A DNA stretch of 64,000 nucleotides from CADEDH01 sp050330635. Its GTDB lineage: Bacteria > Actinomycetota > Acidimicrobiia > Acidimicrobiales > SZUA-35. A model generated the notes under the pieces. The model searched no databases, had not been told where the DNA came from, and was given only the letters and a program-made list of their open reading frames with translations. The position numbers and the translations under genes were made by a program. Below are positions 1 to 8,251 of this stretch, piece by piece; within the stretch, counting starts at the first letter, position 1, and every line of letters begins with the position of its first letter. The DNA lies in contig JBHJNQ010000050.1 in assembly GCA_050330635.1 (NCBI GenBank), forward strand, positions 4,777 through 68,776. The letters are read 5' to 3'.

Positions 1-3000
1 CCACCTCGAGCAGGCGTTCGGCCGGCTCGGGCAGTGGACCGTAGCGGTCCTCCCACTCGGCCCGGATGTCGGCCACCTCGGCCTGGGAGCGGACGGCGGC
101 CAGGCGGCGGTACGCCTCGAGCCGCAACGACTCGGCCGTCACGTAGTCGTCGGGGAGGTTGGCCGCCACCGGGAGGTCGAGCTTGATCTCCTCCGGCTCC
201 TCGATCGTCTCCCCGTTGAGCTCGGCCACGGCCTCGATAACCATCTGGCAGTAGAGGTCGTAGCCGACGGAGGCGATGTGACCGGACTGACCGGTGCCGA
301 GCAGGTTGCCCGCGCCCCGCAGCTCCAGGTCGCGCATGGCGATCTTGAACCCGGCCCCCAGCTCGGTGGCCTCCCCGATCGTCTTCAACCGCTCGTAGGC
401 CTCCTCGGAGAGGGCGGCGTCGGGTCGGGTGAACAGGTAGGCGTAGGCCCGCTGGCCGGAGCGTCCGACCCTACCCCTCAACTGGTGGAGTTGGCCGAGG
501 CCGAGCATCTCGGCCCGGTCGACGACGAGGGTGTTCACCGTCGGCATGTCGATACCCGACTCGATGATGGTCGTGCACACGAGGACGTCGTAGCGGCCGT
601 CCCAGAAGTCGAGAACCACCTCCTCCAGGGTCCCCTCGTCCATCTGGCCGTGAGCGACGGCGATCCGAGCCTCGGGGACCAGATTCTGGAGGTCGTTGGC
701 CACCTTGTCGATGCTCTGGACCCGGTTGTGCACAAAGAAGACCTGGCCCTCCCGCAGCAGCTCCCGGCGGATGGCCTCGGCCGCCGCCCGCTCGTCGTAG
801 TCGCCGACGTAGGTGAGGATCGGTTGGCGGTCGGCCGGCGGGGTGTTGAGCAGGGACAGGTCGCGGATGCCGGTCAACGACATCTCCAGGGTCCGGGGGA
901 TCGGCGTCGCCGACAGGGTCAGCACGTCGACATCGGCCCTGAACTGCTTGATCGCCTCCTTGTGGCTGACCCCGAAACGCTGCTCCTCGTCGATGACGAG
1001 CAGACCGAGGCGGGCGAAGGTGACGTCGTCCGACAGTAGGCGGTGGGTGCCGATCAGCACGTCGACCTCGCCCGCTGCGGTGTCGGCCACCACCTTGCGG
1101 GCCTGGGCCGCGGTCAAGAACCGGCTCAGCACCTCCACCCGCACCGGGTAGGGAGCGAACCGCTCGGAGAAGGTCTGGTTGTGCTGCTGGGCGAGCAGGG
1201 TGGTGGGCACGAGGATCGCCGCCTGGCGGCCGTCCTGCACCGCCTTGAACGCGGCCCGCAACGCGATCTCGGTCTTGCCGAACCCGACGTCGCCGACCAC
1301 GAGGCGGTCCATGGGCACGGTCGACTCCATGTCCGCCTTGACGTCGTCCACGGCCGAGGCCTGGTCCGGGGTCAGCTCGTACGGAAACGCCTGCTCCACC
1401 TCGGTCTGCCAGGGGGAGTCCGGACCGAAGGCGTGGCCGACCGTCGCCCGCCGCTTCTGGTAGAGGACGACGAGCTCCTGGGCGATCTCGGCCACCGCCG
1501 AGCGGACCTTTGCCTTCGACTTGGCGAAGTCGGAACCGCCCAGCCGGTGCAGGGTCGGCTGATCGCCGGAGCTGAACCGGCGGATGAGGTCGATCTGATC
1601 CGACGGCAGGTAGAGCTTGTCGTCACCCTTGTACTCGAGCATGAGGTAGTCGCGGTCGTGGCCTCCGATGGCCCGCTTGACCATGCCGGCGAAGCGGCCC
1701 ACACCGTGTTGGTGATGGACGACGTAGTCGCCGGGGCTGAGATCATCGAAGAAACCCTCGCTGTGGCGCTTGCGGGCCCGGGCCCGGCGGTGGGCCCGGC
1801 GCCGGCCGGTGAGATCGGCCTCGCTCAGCACGGCCACCCCGACCTCGCTCAGGACGAAGCCCTGCTCGACGGAGGTGACCACGAGGTGGACGCCTCCGGT
1901 GACAACGTCGGGAACGGCCGAGCCGTGGTCGGTGACGGCGAGGCCCCAGTCGGTCAGGACCGAGTGGAGGCGGGCCGCCGAGCCGGCCCCGTCGGCCGCC
2001 ACCACGACCCGGGTCCCGGCGGCCACCAGCTGGGCCAGGCGGGCGGCCAGGCCCTCGCCCGGTGGCTCCCAGCCCGAGGCGTTCATCACCGCCACGTCCG
2101 GACCCTCGGGCACGGCGGTGATCGTCACCGAGGGGGCGTCGGCGGTGGCCAGCAGCCGGTCGAACGGGAGGTGGAGTCGGGGCAGGGTCCGACCGCGGTC
2201 GCCGGGCCCGCCGTCGTCGGTGCCCACCCCCCACGTGCGGGCCAGGCTGGCGGCCAGATCGGCCTCCTCGGCCAGGAGGTCGGTTCCCCGGTCGCGCATG
2301 CGTCGGGGCTCGACCAACACGATCATGGCGTCGCCGTGGAGGAGATCGGGGAGGAGCCGCTCGCTGTCGGTCAGCCACGGCAACCACGACTCCATGCCGT
2401 CGAACAGCTCGCCGTCGGCCAGGCGCTGCCACTGTTCCCGACCCCACGGCTCGGTCGCTTCGAGCGCCGAGGCCCGCTGCCGAATGTCGTCGGTCAGGAT
2501 CAGCTCCCGGCAGGGGAAGATCTCGATCTCGGCCACGTCGGTGGTGGAGCGTTGGTCGTTGACCGTGAACTCGCACAACCGGTCGACCTCGTCGCCCCAC
2601 AGGTCGATCCGGACGGGCCCGTCGGCGGTGGAGGGGAACACGTCGACGATCGAGCCCCGCACCGCCAGCTCTCCCCGGTGCTCCACCTGGTGCTCCCGCC
2701 GGTAGCCGAAGGCGACGAGGTCGGCCACGAACCGGTCGGGATCGATCTGGTCGCCGGCGCCGACCACGAGAGGTTCCAGCTCGTCGACGTGGGGGCTGAG
2801 CCGCTGGATCAGGGCCCGGACCGAGGTCAGGACGACGGCCGGGCAGCGATCGGGGTCCTGGAGGTGCCAGATCGTCTGGAGGCGGCGGCCCATGGCCTCG
2901 ATCGACGGGCTGACCCGCTCGAAGGGAAGGGTCTCCCAGGCGGGGAAGGTCAGGACCTCGTCGGGTCCCAGGTAGACGGCCACGTCGCGAGCGAGACGCT

Positions 3001-3181
3001 CGGCCTCGGTGGACGTGGGGAGGGCGACGACGAGGGGTCGCCGCTCGGTGGCCGTGGCCAGGCCGGCGATGGCGGCGGCCCGGGCCGCCTCGGGCACCGC
3101 CAGCACGTCGGCCGCCCGGCCCACGACGCGGGTGATGGCCGGATCGTCGGCGACGAGGCGGGCGAGGTTGACGAAGCTCAT
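1..3181 (-). CDS. mfd: Transcription-repair coupling factor Mfd (C-terminus beyond window)
   Basis: Mfd is the ATP-driven translocase that removes stalled RNA polymerase from DNA lesions and recruits UvrA. Read on the minus strand from the ATG at 3181, about 1060 codons are open to the window edge. The usual length is 1150-1200, so the end of the TRCF domain is missing. Visible parts are the UvrB-like N-terminal module, the RNAP-interacting segment (YVVHHQHGVGRF), the Walker A-type motif GDVGFGKTE, the DEEQRFGV motif typical of Mfd/RecG, and motif VI-like LGQLHQLRGRVGRSG. The gene lies 34 nt after pth in the same direction. The short reading frames listed over it on both strands are shadows. 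Confidence 0.97.
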   Translation of the reverse strand, partial: MSFVNLARLVADDPAITRVVGRAADVLAVPEAARAAAIAGLATATERRPLVVALPTSTEAERLARDVAVYLGPDEVLTFPAWETLPFERVSPSIEAMGRRLQTIWHLQDPDRCPAVVLTSVRALIQRLSPHVDELEPLVVGAGDQIDPDRFVADLVAFGYRREHQVEHRGELAVRGSIVDVFPSTADGPVRIDLWGDEVDRLCEFTVNDQRSTTDVAEIEIFPCRELILTDDIRQRASALEATEPWGREQWQRLADGELFDGMESWLPWLTDSERLLPDLLHGDAMIVLVEPRRMRDRGTDLLAEEADLAASLARTWGVGTDDGGPGDRGRTLPRLHLPFDRLLATADAPSVTITAVPEGPDVAVMNASGWEPPGEGLAARLAQLVAAGTRVVVAADGAGSAARLHSVLTDWGLAVTDHGSAVPDVVTGGVHLVVTSVEQGFVLSEVGVAVLSEADLTGRRRAHRRARARKRHSEGFFDDLSPGDYVVHHQHGVGRFAGMVKRAIGGHDRDYLMLEYKGDDKLYLPSDQIDLIRRFSSGDQPTLHRLGGSDFAKSKAKVRSAVAEIAQELVVLYQKRRATVGHAFGPDSPWQTEVEQAFPYELTPDQASAVDDVKADMESTVPMDRLVVGDVGFGKTEIALRAAFKAVQDGRQAAILVPTTLLAQQHNQTFSERFAPYPVRVEVLSRFLTAAQARKVVADTAAGEVDVLIGTHRLLSDDVTFARLGLLVIDEEQRFGVSHKEAIKQFRADVDVLTLSATPIPRTLEMSLTGIRDLSLLNTPPADRQPILTYVGDYDERAAAEAIRRELLREGQVFFVHNRVQSIDKVANDLQNLVPEARIAVAHGQMDEGTLEEVVLDFWDGRYDVLVCTTIIESGIDMPTVNTLVVDRAEMLGLGQLHQLRGRVGRSGQRAYAYLFTRPDAALSEEAYERLKTIGEATELGAGFKIAMRDLELRGAGNLLGTGQSGHIASVGYDLYCQMVIEAVAELNGETIEEPEEIKLDLPVAANLPDDYVTAESLRLEAYRRLAAVRSQAEVADIRAEWEDRYGPLPEPAERLLEV

Positions 3182-3215
3182 GACGGCCTCCGGTATGGGC
3201 CTGGTGACCCGACGA

Positions 3216-3842
3216 TCAGGGAGAGCGGCGATTCACGATCGCCATCGTCCGCTCGACCCCTTCGGCGACCAGTTGTTCGACGGCGTCCGCCGCCTGCTCC
3301 ACCGCGGCGGCGAGCACCTCGCCCTCGGCCTTGCCGGGCCGGCGCAGGACCCAGTCGGAACCCGACTGGGAGATCGGCGGCTTGCCGACCCCGATGCGGA
3401 GACGGATGTACTCCGTGGTGCCGAGGTGGCTGGTGATCGACCGGAGGCCGTTGTGGCCGGCCAGACCACCGCCCGCCTTGAGGCGGAGCCGGCCCGATTC
3501 GAGGTCGAGCTCGTCGTGGATGACGATGATGTGGTGGGCCTCCTGGATGCCGTAGCTGCGGACCAGCAGCCGGACGGCCTCGCCGGAGTTGTTCATGAAC
3601 GTCTGGGGGAAGGCCAGGACCACCCGCTTGTCGCCGATGAGCACGCCGGCGGCCATCGAACGGGCCTTTGTCTTGCGGAGCTCGGTGCCGGCCCGGCGGG
3701 CCAACTCCTCGACCACCTCGGCCCCGAGGTTGTGGCGGGTCCCGGCGAACTGCTCGCCGGGATTGCCCAGCCCGACGACCAGGAAATCGGCCGGCAGACC
3801 CTTACGGTCCGGCTTCCCCAGACGGCGCGCGAACTGGGACAC
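3216..3842 (-). CDS. pth: Peptidyl-tRNA hydrolase
   Basis: Pth releases tRNA from peptidyl-tRNAs that drop off the ribosome. The protein is 208 aa, normal for the family. The signature VVGLGNPGEQ is followed by TRHNLG with the catalytic His, and further on come the conserved Asn in MNNSG and the FPQTFMN block. The GTG start at 3842 gives about 18 residues before the signature, slightly long, so a later start is possible. It follows rplY with an 8-nt gap. The rplY-pth-mfd order is conserved in actinobacteria. Confidence 0.95.
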   Translation of the reverse strand: MSQFARRLGKPDRKGLPADFLVVGLGNPGEQFAGTRHNLGAEVVEELARRAGTELRKTKARSMAAGVLIGDKRVVLAFPQTFMNNSGEAVRLLVRSYGIQEAHHIIVIHDELDLESGRLRLKAGGGLAGHNGLRSITSHLGTTEYIRLRIGVGKPPISQSGSDWVLRRPGKAEGEVLAAAVEQAADAVEQLVAEGVERTMAIVNRRSP

Positions 3843-3850
3843 TCCGAGGG

Positions 3851-4549
3851 CTACTCGTCCCCGCCGTCGGAGGCGTCGTCGCCGCTGTCGGCGTCGGAGG
3901 CCTCGGCGGCGGTCTCGTCGTCGCCCGCATCCTCGGCGTCGCCACCCGTCTCCTCGCCGCCCTCGCCGTCCTCGCCGACCATCTTGGCCGCCCGGGTGAG
4001 CGTCGGGGAGACGACGGAGATCTCTTCGGCGGCGATGGCGGTGACGCCCGGTGGCAGCCGGAGATCACCGATGGAGATGCGGTCATCGAGGGTCAGGCCG
4101 GTGATGTCGACCTCGATCTCGTCGGGGATGTTCATCGGCGACACCTCGACCTCGAGTTCGAAGAGCTGCTGCTCGACGACGCCGCCGGCGTCGGTCACGG
4201 TGGAATCGTCGCCGATGACCCGCAGCGGGACCCTCACCCTGATCCTCTGGTCGGCGTCGATGCGGAGGAAATCGGCGTGGGTGACGACCCGCTTGATCGG
4301 GTCGCGCTGCACCGAGCGGACGATCACGGTCTCGGAGACGCCGGTGTCGAGCTCGAGCTGGAGAACGGTGTTCATGCCCGAGTCGACCTTGAGGGCGTCG
4401 CGCAGCGCGGTGTACTCGACGGTGACGGTCACCGGGTCCTTGTTCAACCCGTACACCACGCCGGGCAGGAGGCCCTCGGCCCGGAGCCGACGCGACGGGC
4501 GGCTGCCCAGCTCCCGGCCGGTCGATGCGGTTACAACGGTCTGACTCAT
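3851..4549 (-). CDS. rplY: 50S ribosomal protein bL25 (CTC-type)
   Basis: The protein is a 5S-rRNA-binding ribosomal protein with an added CTC C-terminal domain, 232 aa from the ATG at 4549. That start is preceded by AAGGA 9 nt upstream; the longer open frame further upstream is noncoding. The N-terminal part has the family pattern GSRPSRRLRAEG then LPGVVYG. The C-terminal 40 residues are almost entirely Asp/Glu/Gly/Ala, the acidic tail common in high-GC actinobacterial L25. A 150-nt leader separates it from prs and contains TATGCT, a possible -10 element. Confidence 0.94.
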   Translation of the reverse strand: MSQTVVTASTGRELGSRPSRRLRAEGLLPGVVYGLNKDPVTVTVEYTALRDALKVDSGMNTVLQLELDTGVSETVIVRSVQRDPIKRVVTHADFLRIDADQRIRVRVPLRVIGDDSTVTDAGGVVEQQLFELEVEVSPMNIPDEIEVDITGLTLDDRISIGDLRLPPGVTAIAAEEISVVSPTLTRAAKMVGEDGEGGEETGGDAEDAGDDETAAEASDADSGDDASDGGDE

Positions 4550-4701
4550 CGGGTCGATCCTTCGCGGAGGCCTCTCACAGGCGAGGGAGGCGTGTGTCCG
4601 AGGCGGTGGTGCAGGGCCCGGCCGGAAGGCCAAACGCCAGCTCGATAGCATAGCCGGGGGCCACCGGCGCCCCACCCGTCCCGCCGGAGGGACGGCACCG
4701 G

Positions 4702-5682
4702 TCAGTTCTGGTTCTTGCCGTCGAAGATGCGGCTGACGGAGGTGTCCTCGAACACGGCCCGTATGGCGTCGGCCAGGATCGTCGACACGGTCAGGACCTC
4801 GAGCTTGTCGAGCTCCTTGTCGGGGCCGATGGGGAGGGTGTCGGTGACGATGACCCGGTCGAGCATGGAGTTCTTCAACCGGTCGATGGCAGGCCCGCTG
4901 AACACACCGTGGGTGGCGGCGGCGATGACCGAGGTGGCGCCACGGTCGACGAGCAGTTCCGCCGCCTGACAGATCGTTCCGGCGGTGTCGATCATGTCGT
5001 CGATGAGGACGCACTGGCGACCGTCGACCTCGCCCACCACGTCCTTGGCCTCGACCGCGTTCTTCTTGCCGTAGTTGCGACGCTTGTGCACGATGGCCAG
5101 ATCGGCGTCGAGCTGCTGGGAGTAGCGCTCCGCCACCTTCACCCGACCGGCGTCGGGTGACACTACGACGAGGTCGGAACCGAGGCTGCGGAGATGGTCG
5201 ACGAGCACCGGCATGGCCGTGAGGTGGTCGACCGGGCCGTTGAAGAAACCCTGGATCTGACCGCTGTGGAGGTCGATGGACAGCAACCGGGACGCACCGG
5301 CCACCTTGAACAGATCGGCCACCAGGCGGGCCGTGATGGGCTCCCGGCCTTCCGACTTGCGGTCCTGACGCCCGTAACCGTAGAAGGGCATGACCGCCGT
5401 GATCCGCTTGGCCGCGGCGCGGCGGGCGGCGTCGACCATGATGAGGTGCTCCATGATGGCGTCGTTGACCGACCGGCCATCGAGGTCACCGTGGCTCTGG
5501 AAGATGAAGACGTCGGAACCCCGGATCGACTCGGAGAACCGGCAGTGGGTCTCGCCGCTGGCGAACTGGCTGACGTTGGCGTCGGTGACCGTGATGCCCA
5601 GGTTCTTGGCCACGAGATCGGCCAGCTCGGCGTTGTGCCGCCCGGAGAACAGGTGGAGCGTCTTGGTCGTCACTACTTCCAC
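4702..5682 (-). CDS. prs: Ribose-phosphate pyrophosphokinase (PRPP synthase)
   Basis: Prs makes PRPP from ribose-5-phosphate and ATP for nucleotide, His and Trp synthesis. The 326-aa protein is of normal length. Visible motifs are LHLFSGRHN at the start, FASGETHCRF, FYGYGRQDRK (flexible-loop and ATP region), the PRPP loop VLIDDMIDTAGT and VVSPDAGRVK. The GTG start at 5682 is preceded by GAGGGAG with a 7-nt spacer. It lies 81 nt after the glmU-like gene, the usual actinobacterial and Firmicute glmU-prs order. Confidence 0.97.
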   Translation of the reverse strand: MEVVTTKTLHLFSGRHNAELADLVAKNLGITVTDANVSQFASGETHCRFSESIRGSDVFIFQSHGDLDGRSVNDAIMEHLIMVDAARRAAAKRITAVMPFYGYGRQDRKSEGREPITARLVADLFKVAGASRLLSIDLHSGQIQGFFNGPVDHLTAMPVLVDHLRSLGSDLVVVSPDAGRVKVAERYSQQLDADLAIVHKRRNYGKKNAVEAKDVVGEVDGRQCVLIDDMIDTAGTICQAAELLVDRGATSVIAAATHGVFSGPAIDRLKNSMLDRVIVTDTLPIGPDKELDKLEVLTVSTILADAIRAVFEDTSVSRIFDGKNQN

Positions 5683-5763
5683 GTCACTACTCCCTCACCG
5701 GTGGGCGCCCTACCAGCCGATCCGGCATCGCCCGGATCGGTGGTGGGGCCAGCATAGATGACT

Positions 5764-6861
5764 TCACTCGGTGTGGGTCCCGGCGTAGAACGGCCCGGTC
5801 GTGGTGTGGGCCGGTAGCTCGCTGCCCGGGTGCAGGACGGCGAAGGGCCCGACGGTGCAGTCGTCGCCGATCACGGCCAGCCGGGCCGTCGCCTTCTCGA
5901 TCCTGACCCCCAGCCCGACCTGGCAGCGGTCGAGCCGGACATCGGGTCCGAGCTCGCAGCCGTCCCCGATCGTCGTCGAGCCCTGGAGGATCGTGCCGGG
6001 GAAGATGGTGACGTCGGTCCCGAGGCTGACCGTGGCGTCGATGTAGGTCCGTTCGGGGTCGACCATCGTCACCCCCATGGCCAGCCAGTGACGGTTGGTC
6101 CGCCGCCGCAGCTCGGCCTCGGCCCAGGCCAGCTGGAGCCGGTCGTCGACCGGTACCAGATCGTCGACCGTGTCGACGACGACGGCGGCGCACGAGTGGC
6201 CCGAGTCGGCGATGACCTCGACCACGTCGGACAGAAGCAGCTCTCCCGCTGCGTTCTCCGGCCGGGTCCGACGGATGGCGGGGGCGAGCAGGCCCCGGCG
6301 GACGCAGTAGACGCCGGAGGCGTACTCCGGCTGCCCGTCCAGGTCGTGGAGCAGGGGGTCGAGGTCGGCCTCGGCCACCACCGCGCTCACCGCCCCGTGC
6401 CGGTTGCGGATCACCCGGCCGAAGCCGGGCATCTCCTCCCGAACGGCGAGCACGGTGCAGGCGGCGCCGCTGCCGGCGTGGGTCGTCAGCAACTGCTCCA
6501 GCACGTCGGGCCGCAGGAGCGGGAGGTCGGCAGGGACGATGAGGAGGTCTTCCTCATCGTTGAAGTCGTCGAAGCCGCTCAGGCCGATGAGGACGGCATC
6601 CCCGGTGCCCCGGTCGAGCTTCTGCTCGACGAAGCGCAACGGGAAGCCCGGTGGGTCCTCGAGCAGGCGCTTGCTGACGCGCCCGCCTTCGACACCCGTG
6701 ACGACCACCCCTTGGCGGATCCCGACGGACGCCAGGGTGTCGAGGACGTAGGAGGCCATCGCCCGCCCGCACAGCAGGTGGATGGGCTTGGGTCGGGCCG
6801 AGCGCATCGGCGCCCCGGTTCCGGTGGCCACAACCAGCCCTGAGATCGATCGCGTGATCAT
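5764..6861 (-). CDS. GlmU-like nucleotidyltransferase lacking the acetyltransferase active-site region
   Basis: Position (tRNA-Gln, this gene, prs) and sequence mark this as the glmU locus. GlmU normally makes UDP-GlcNAc in two steps using about 450-480 aa; this protein has 365. The N-terminal Rossmann domain is recognisable (GTG core, PADLPLL with the metal Asp, PGFGRV). However, the signature L-A-x-G-x-G-T-R-M reads VATGTGAPMRS, so the conserved Arg is Pro; the sugar-binding EINTG-type site reads EYASG; and the metal Asn of VNDR is Asp (VDDR). Only the first turns of the left-handed beta helix remain, ending at GPFYAGTHTE; the part carrying the acetyltransferase His, Lys and Asn is absent. 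The 80 nt downstream hold no remainder of it. Start ATG 6861 has AAAGGA 5 nt upstream. Activity as GlmU is doubtful. Confidence 0.85.
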   Translation of the reverse strand: MITRSISGLVVATGTGAPMRSARPKPIHLLCGRAMASYVLDTLASVGIRQGVVVTGVEGGRVSKRLLEDPPGFPLRFVEQKLDRGTGDAVLIGLSGFDDFNDEEDLLIVPADLPLLRPDVLEQLLTTHAGSGAACTVLAVREEMPGFGRVIRNRHGAVSAVVAEADLDPLLHDLDGQPEYASGVYCVRRGLLAPAIRRTRPENAAGELLLSDVVEVIADSGHSCAAVVVDTVDDLVPVDDRLQLAWAEAELRRRTNRHWLAMGVTMVDPERTYIDATVSLGTDVTIFPGTILQGSTTIGDGCELGPDVRLDRCQVGLGVRIEKATARLAVIGDDCTVGPFAVLHPGSELPAHTTTGPFYAGTHTE

Positions 6862-6975
6862 GAGATCCTTTGTAGTAGATCTTGTCCGCTACCTGGCTTC
6901 AGCCTCGCCCCCACACCACCCGATTGCCAAACCGTCATCCGTCACACCAGGTCGGGCGCACCGGGGGCGGCACCG

Positions 6976-7019
6976 AAAAACCACGAAGGCCGGCGACCCC
7001 GAGGGGGAGCCGACCTTCG
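6976..7019 (-). terminator. Intrinsic terminator after tRNA-Gln
   Basis: On the minus strand a GC-rich hairpin (CGAAGGTCGGC paired with GCCGGCCTTCG, one mismatch) is followed by CGTGGTTTTT. It lies between tRNA-Gln and the glmU-like gene, so it should end the tRNA transcript and separate it from the glmU-prs operon. Confidence 0.8.
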
Positions 7020-7095
7020 CAGTATCGGGGGAGATGGTCCTCGATCGGTCGACGCTGATCGGAGTTGAGACATCGGGATGGAAGATCCCGGCGGG

Positions 7096-7168
7096 TTCGC
7101 GGGGCAGGGCTCGAACCTGCAACCCCCAGATTCAAAGTCTGGTGTTCTGCCAGTTGAACTACCCGCGA
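7096..7168 (-). tRNA. tRNA-Gln (anticodon TTG)
   Basis: The minus strand folds into a 73-nt cloverleaf. Acceptor TCGCGGG pairs with CCCGCGA, the D stem is GTTC/GAAC, the anticodon stem CCAGA/TCTGG holds loop CTTTGAA with anticodon TTG, the variable loop is GGGTT, and the T stem GCAGG/CCTGC encloses TTCGAGC. The discriminator is A. CCA is not encoded directly after it (CCC follows). A tRNA-Gln next to glmU is usual in actinobacteria. Confidence 0.97.
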
Positions 7169-7254
7169 GCGGGCACCCAAAGGCTATCGGCCCGGAGCCC
7201 GGGGCCGGCGGGAATCCGAGCTCGGGAGCCGGTGGCGAATCCGCCGGGGCCGGC

Positions 7255-7260
7255 TAGTCT
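7255..7260 (+). promoter_or_regulatory. -10 hexamer of bS22 gene
   Basis: TAGTCT lies 10 nt before the ATG of the bS22 gene, and there is no Shine-Dalgarno sequence between. A very short or absent leader is expected. Confidence 0.45.
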
Positions 7261-7270
7261 GCCAAACCTC

Positions 7271-7369
7271 ATGGGATCGCTCATCAAGAAGCGCCGTAAG
7301 CGCATGCGCAAGAAGAAGCACCGCAAGCTGCTCAAGCGCACGCGCGTCCAGCGCCGCAACAAGAAGTAG
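7271..7369 (+). CDS. Small ribosomal protein bS22 (AURKAIP1/COX24 family)
   Basis: A 32-aa very basic peptide starting MGSLIKKRRKRM and ending VQRRNKK. It matches the mycobacterial bS22 protein of the 30S decoding region (MGSVIKKRRKRM...) and the AURKAIP1/COX24 domain almost residue for residue. More than half its residues are Lys or Arg. It is transcribed divergently from tRNA-Gln, followed after 1 nt by a GC hairpin. Its short length makes it easy to miss in annotation. Confidence 0.93.
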   Translation: MGSLIKKRRKRMRKKKHRKLLKRTRVQRRNKK

Positions 7370-7370
7370 A

Positions 7371-7392
7371 CGGCCCCCGTCGCACGGGGCCG
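7371..7392 (+). terminator. Hairpin directly after bS22 stop
   Basis: CGGCCCC and GGGGCCG are separated by 8 nt, beginning one nucleotide after the stop codon. There is no T-run, as often seen in high-GC actinobacteria. It probably ends or stabilises the bS22 mRNA. Confidence 0.5.
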
Positions 7393-7495
7393 GTCGCACC
7401 GCCACCGGTCGCCGACCCGTGGGCGGTTCCCTCGTCGACCCTGCGGGGTCGCAGTGACCTCGGCGGGGTCGCAAGCGCCTGCGGGCCAGGGTCGC

Positions 7496-8251
7496 TCAGC
7501 GGTGACCGTCACCCCAGCCGGCGGGGACCGCATGGGCCACGAGGCGTCCGTCGCCGGGATGGCTGCCGTGGACGAACCAGGTGGAGCCACTGCCGGCGAG
7601 ATGCGGCCGCTGCCCCGTGTCGTCCGCCAGCCGGTCGCGCCACGTCCGCAGCTCGGGCGCCACCTCGAGGGCGGCGAGCTCCAGGTCGTTGCCGCCGGGT
7701 CCGGCCGGGCCGCCCAGCCGGTCCCAGGCCTCGAACACCCGCCGGGTCGAGCAGGCGATGGGGGGGAAGACGAGCGTCACCGTGCACGCCTCGAAGGGCA
7801 GGGGTTCGATCGACTCGCCGGTTCCGGTGACCCGGGCCCGTCCCCCCACCAGGCAGAAGGCGACGTCGGACCCGAGCCTCACGGCCCGGACGGGATCGGT
7901 GACACCGGCCCAGCGCAGGACGGCGGCGGCGTCGGCCGAGCCACCGCCGAGCCCGGCCTCGGTCGGAATGCGCTTCGTCAGCCTGACCCTGGCCGTGCGA
8001 CGTACGTCGTCCAGGGCCCGCAACACGAGGTTGTCCGGCCCGGTAGGCACCCCGGCGGCACGGCCGGCCACCACCAGGATCGAGGCGGGGGCCGGGGTGA
8101 TCTCCAGCTCGTCGCAAAGATCGAGGGTGACCATCTCGGCGTCGATGCCGTGGTAGCCGTTGGCCTGGGTGTTCGAGATCCGCAGCGTCAGGGTCAGCTT
8201 GGCCGGGGCCCGGACGACGACCGGGCGGAGAGGCTCGTTCACGGCCGTCAC
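7496..8251 (-). CDS. ispE: 4-diphosphocytidyl-2-C-methyl-D-erythritol kinase
   Basis: IspE phosphorylates CDP-methylerythritol in the MEP isoprenoid pathway. The 251-aa GHMP kinase shows APAKLTLTL at the N-terminus and the ATP loop AGLGGGSADAAA. The annotated GTG at 8251 overlaps the rsmA stop as GTGA, arguing for translational coupling. An in-frame GTG three codons later (8242) is preceded by TAGGGT with a 7-nt spacer, so a second leaderless start is possible. It is the last gene of tatD-rsmA-ispE. Confidence 0.94.
   Translation of the reverse strand: MTAVNEPLRPVVVRAPAKLTLTLRISNTQANGYHGIDAEMVTLDLCDELEITPAPASILVVAGRAAGVPTGPDNLVLRALDDVRRTARVRLTKRIPTEAGLGGGSADAAAVLRWAGVTDPVRAVRLGSDVAFCLVGGRARVTGTGESIEPLPFEACTVTLVFPPIACSTRRVFEAWDRLGGPAGPGGNDLELAALEVAPELRTWRDRLADDTGQRPHLAGSGSTWFVHGSHPGDGRLVAHAVPAGWGDGHR

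Noticed and set aside
1043..3436. 797-codon plus-strand open frame over mfd
   Set aside because: It is antisense to a clear mfd reading frame; long antisense frames are expected at this GC content. The same applies to 13354-15738 and 48673-51153.
6866..6885. NrdR-like sequence GTAGATCTTGT before the glmU-like gene
   Set aside because: Single half-good site without a partner box at helical spacing.
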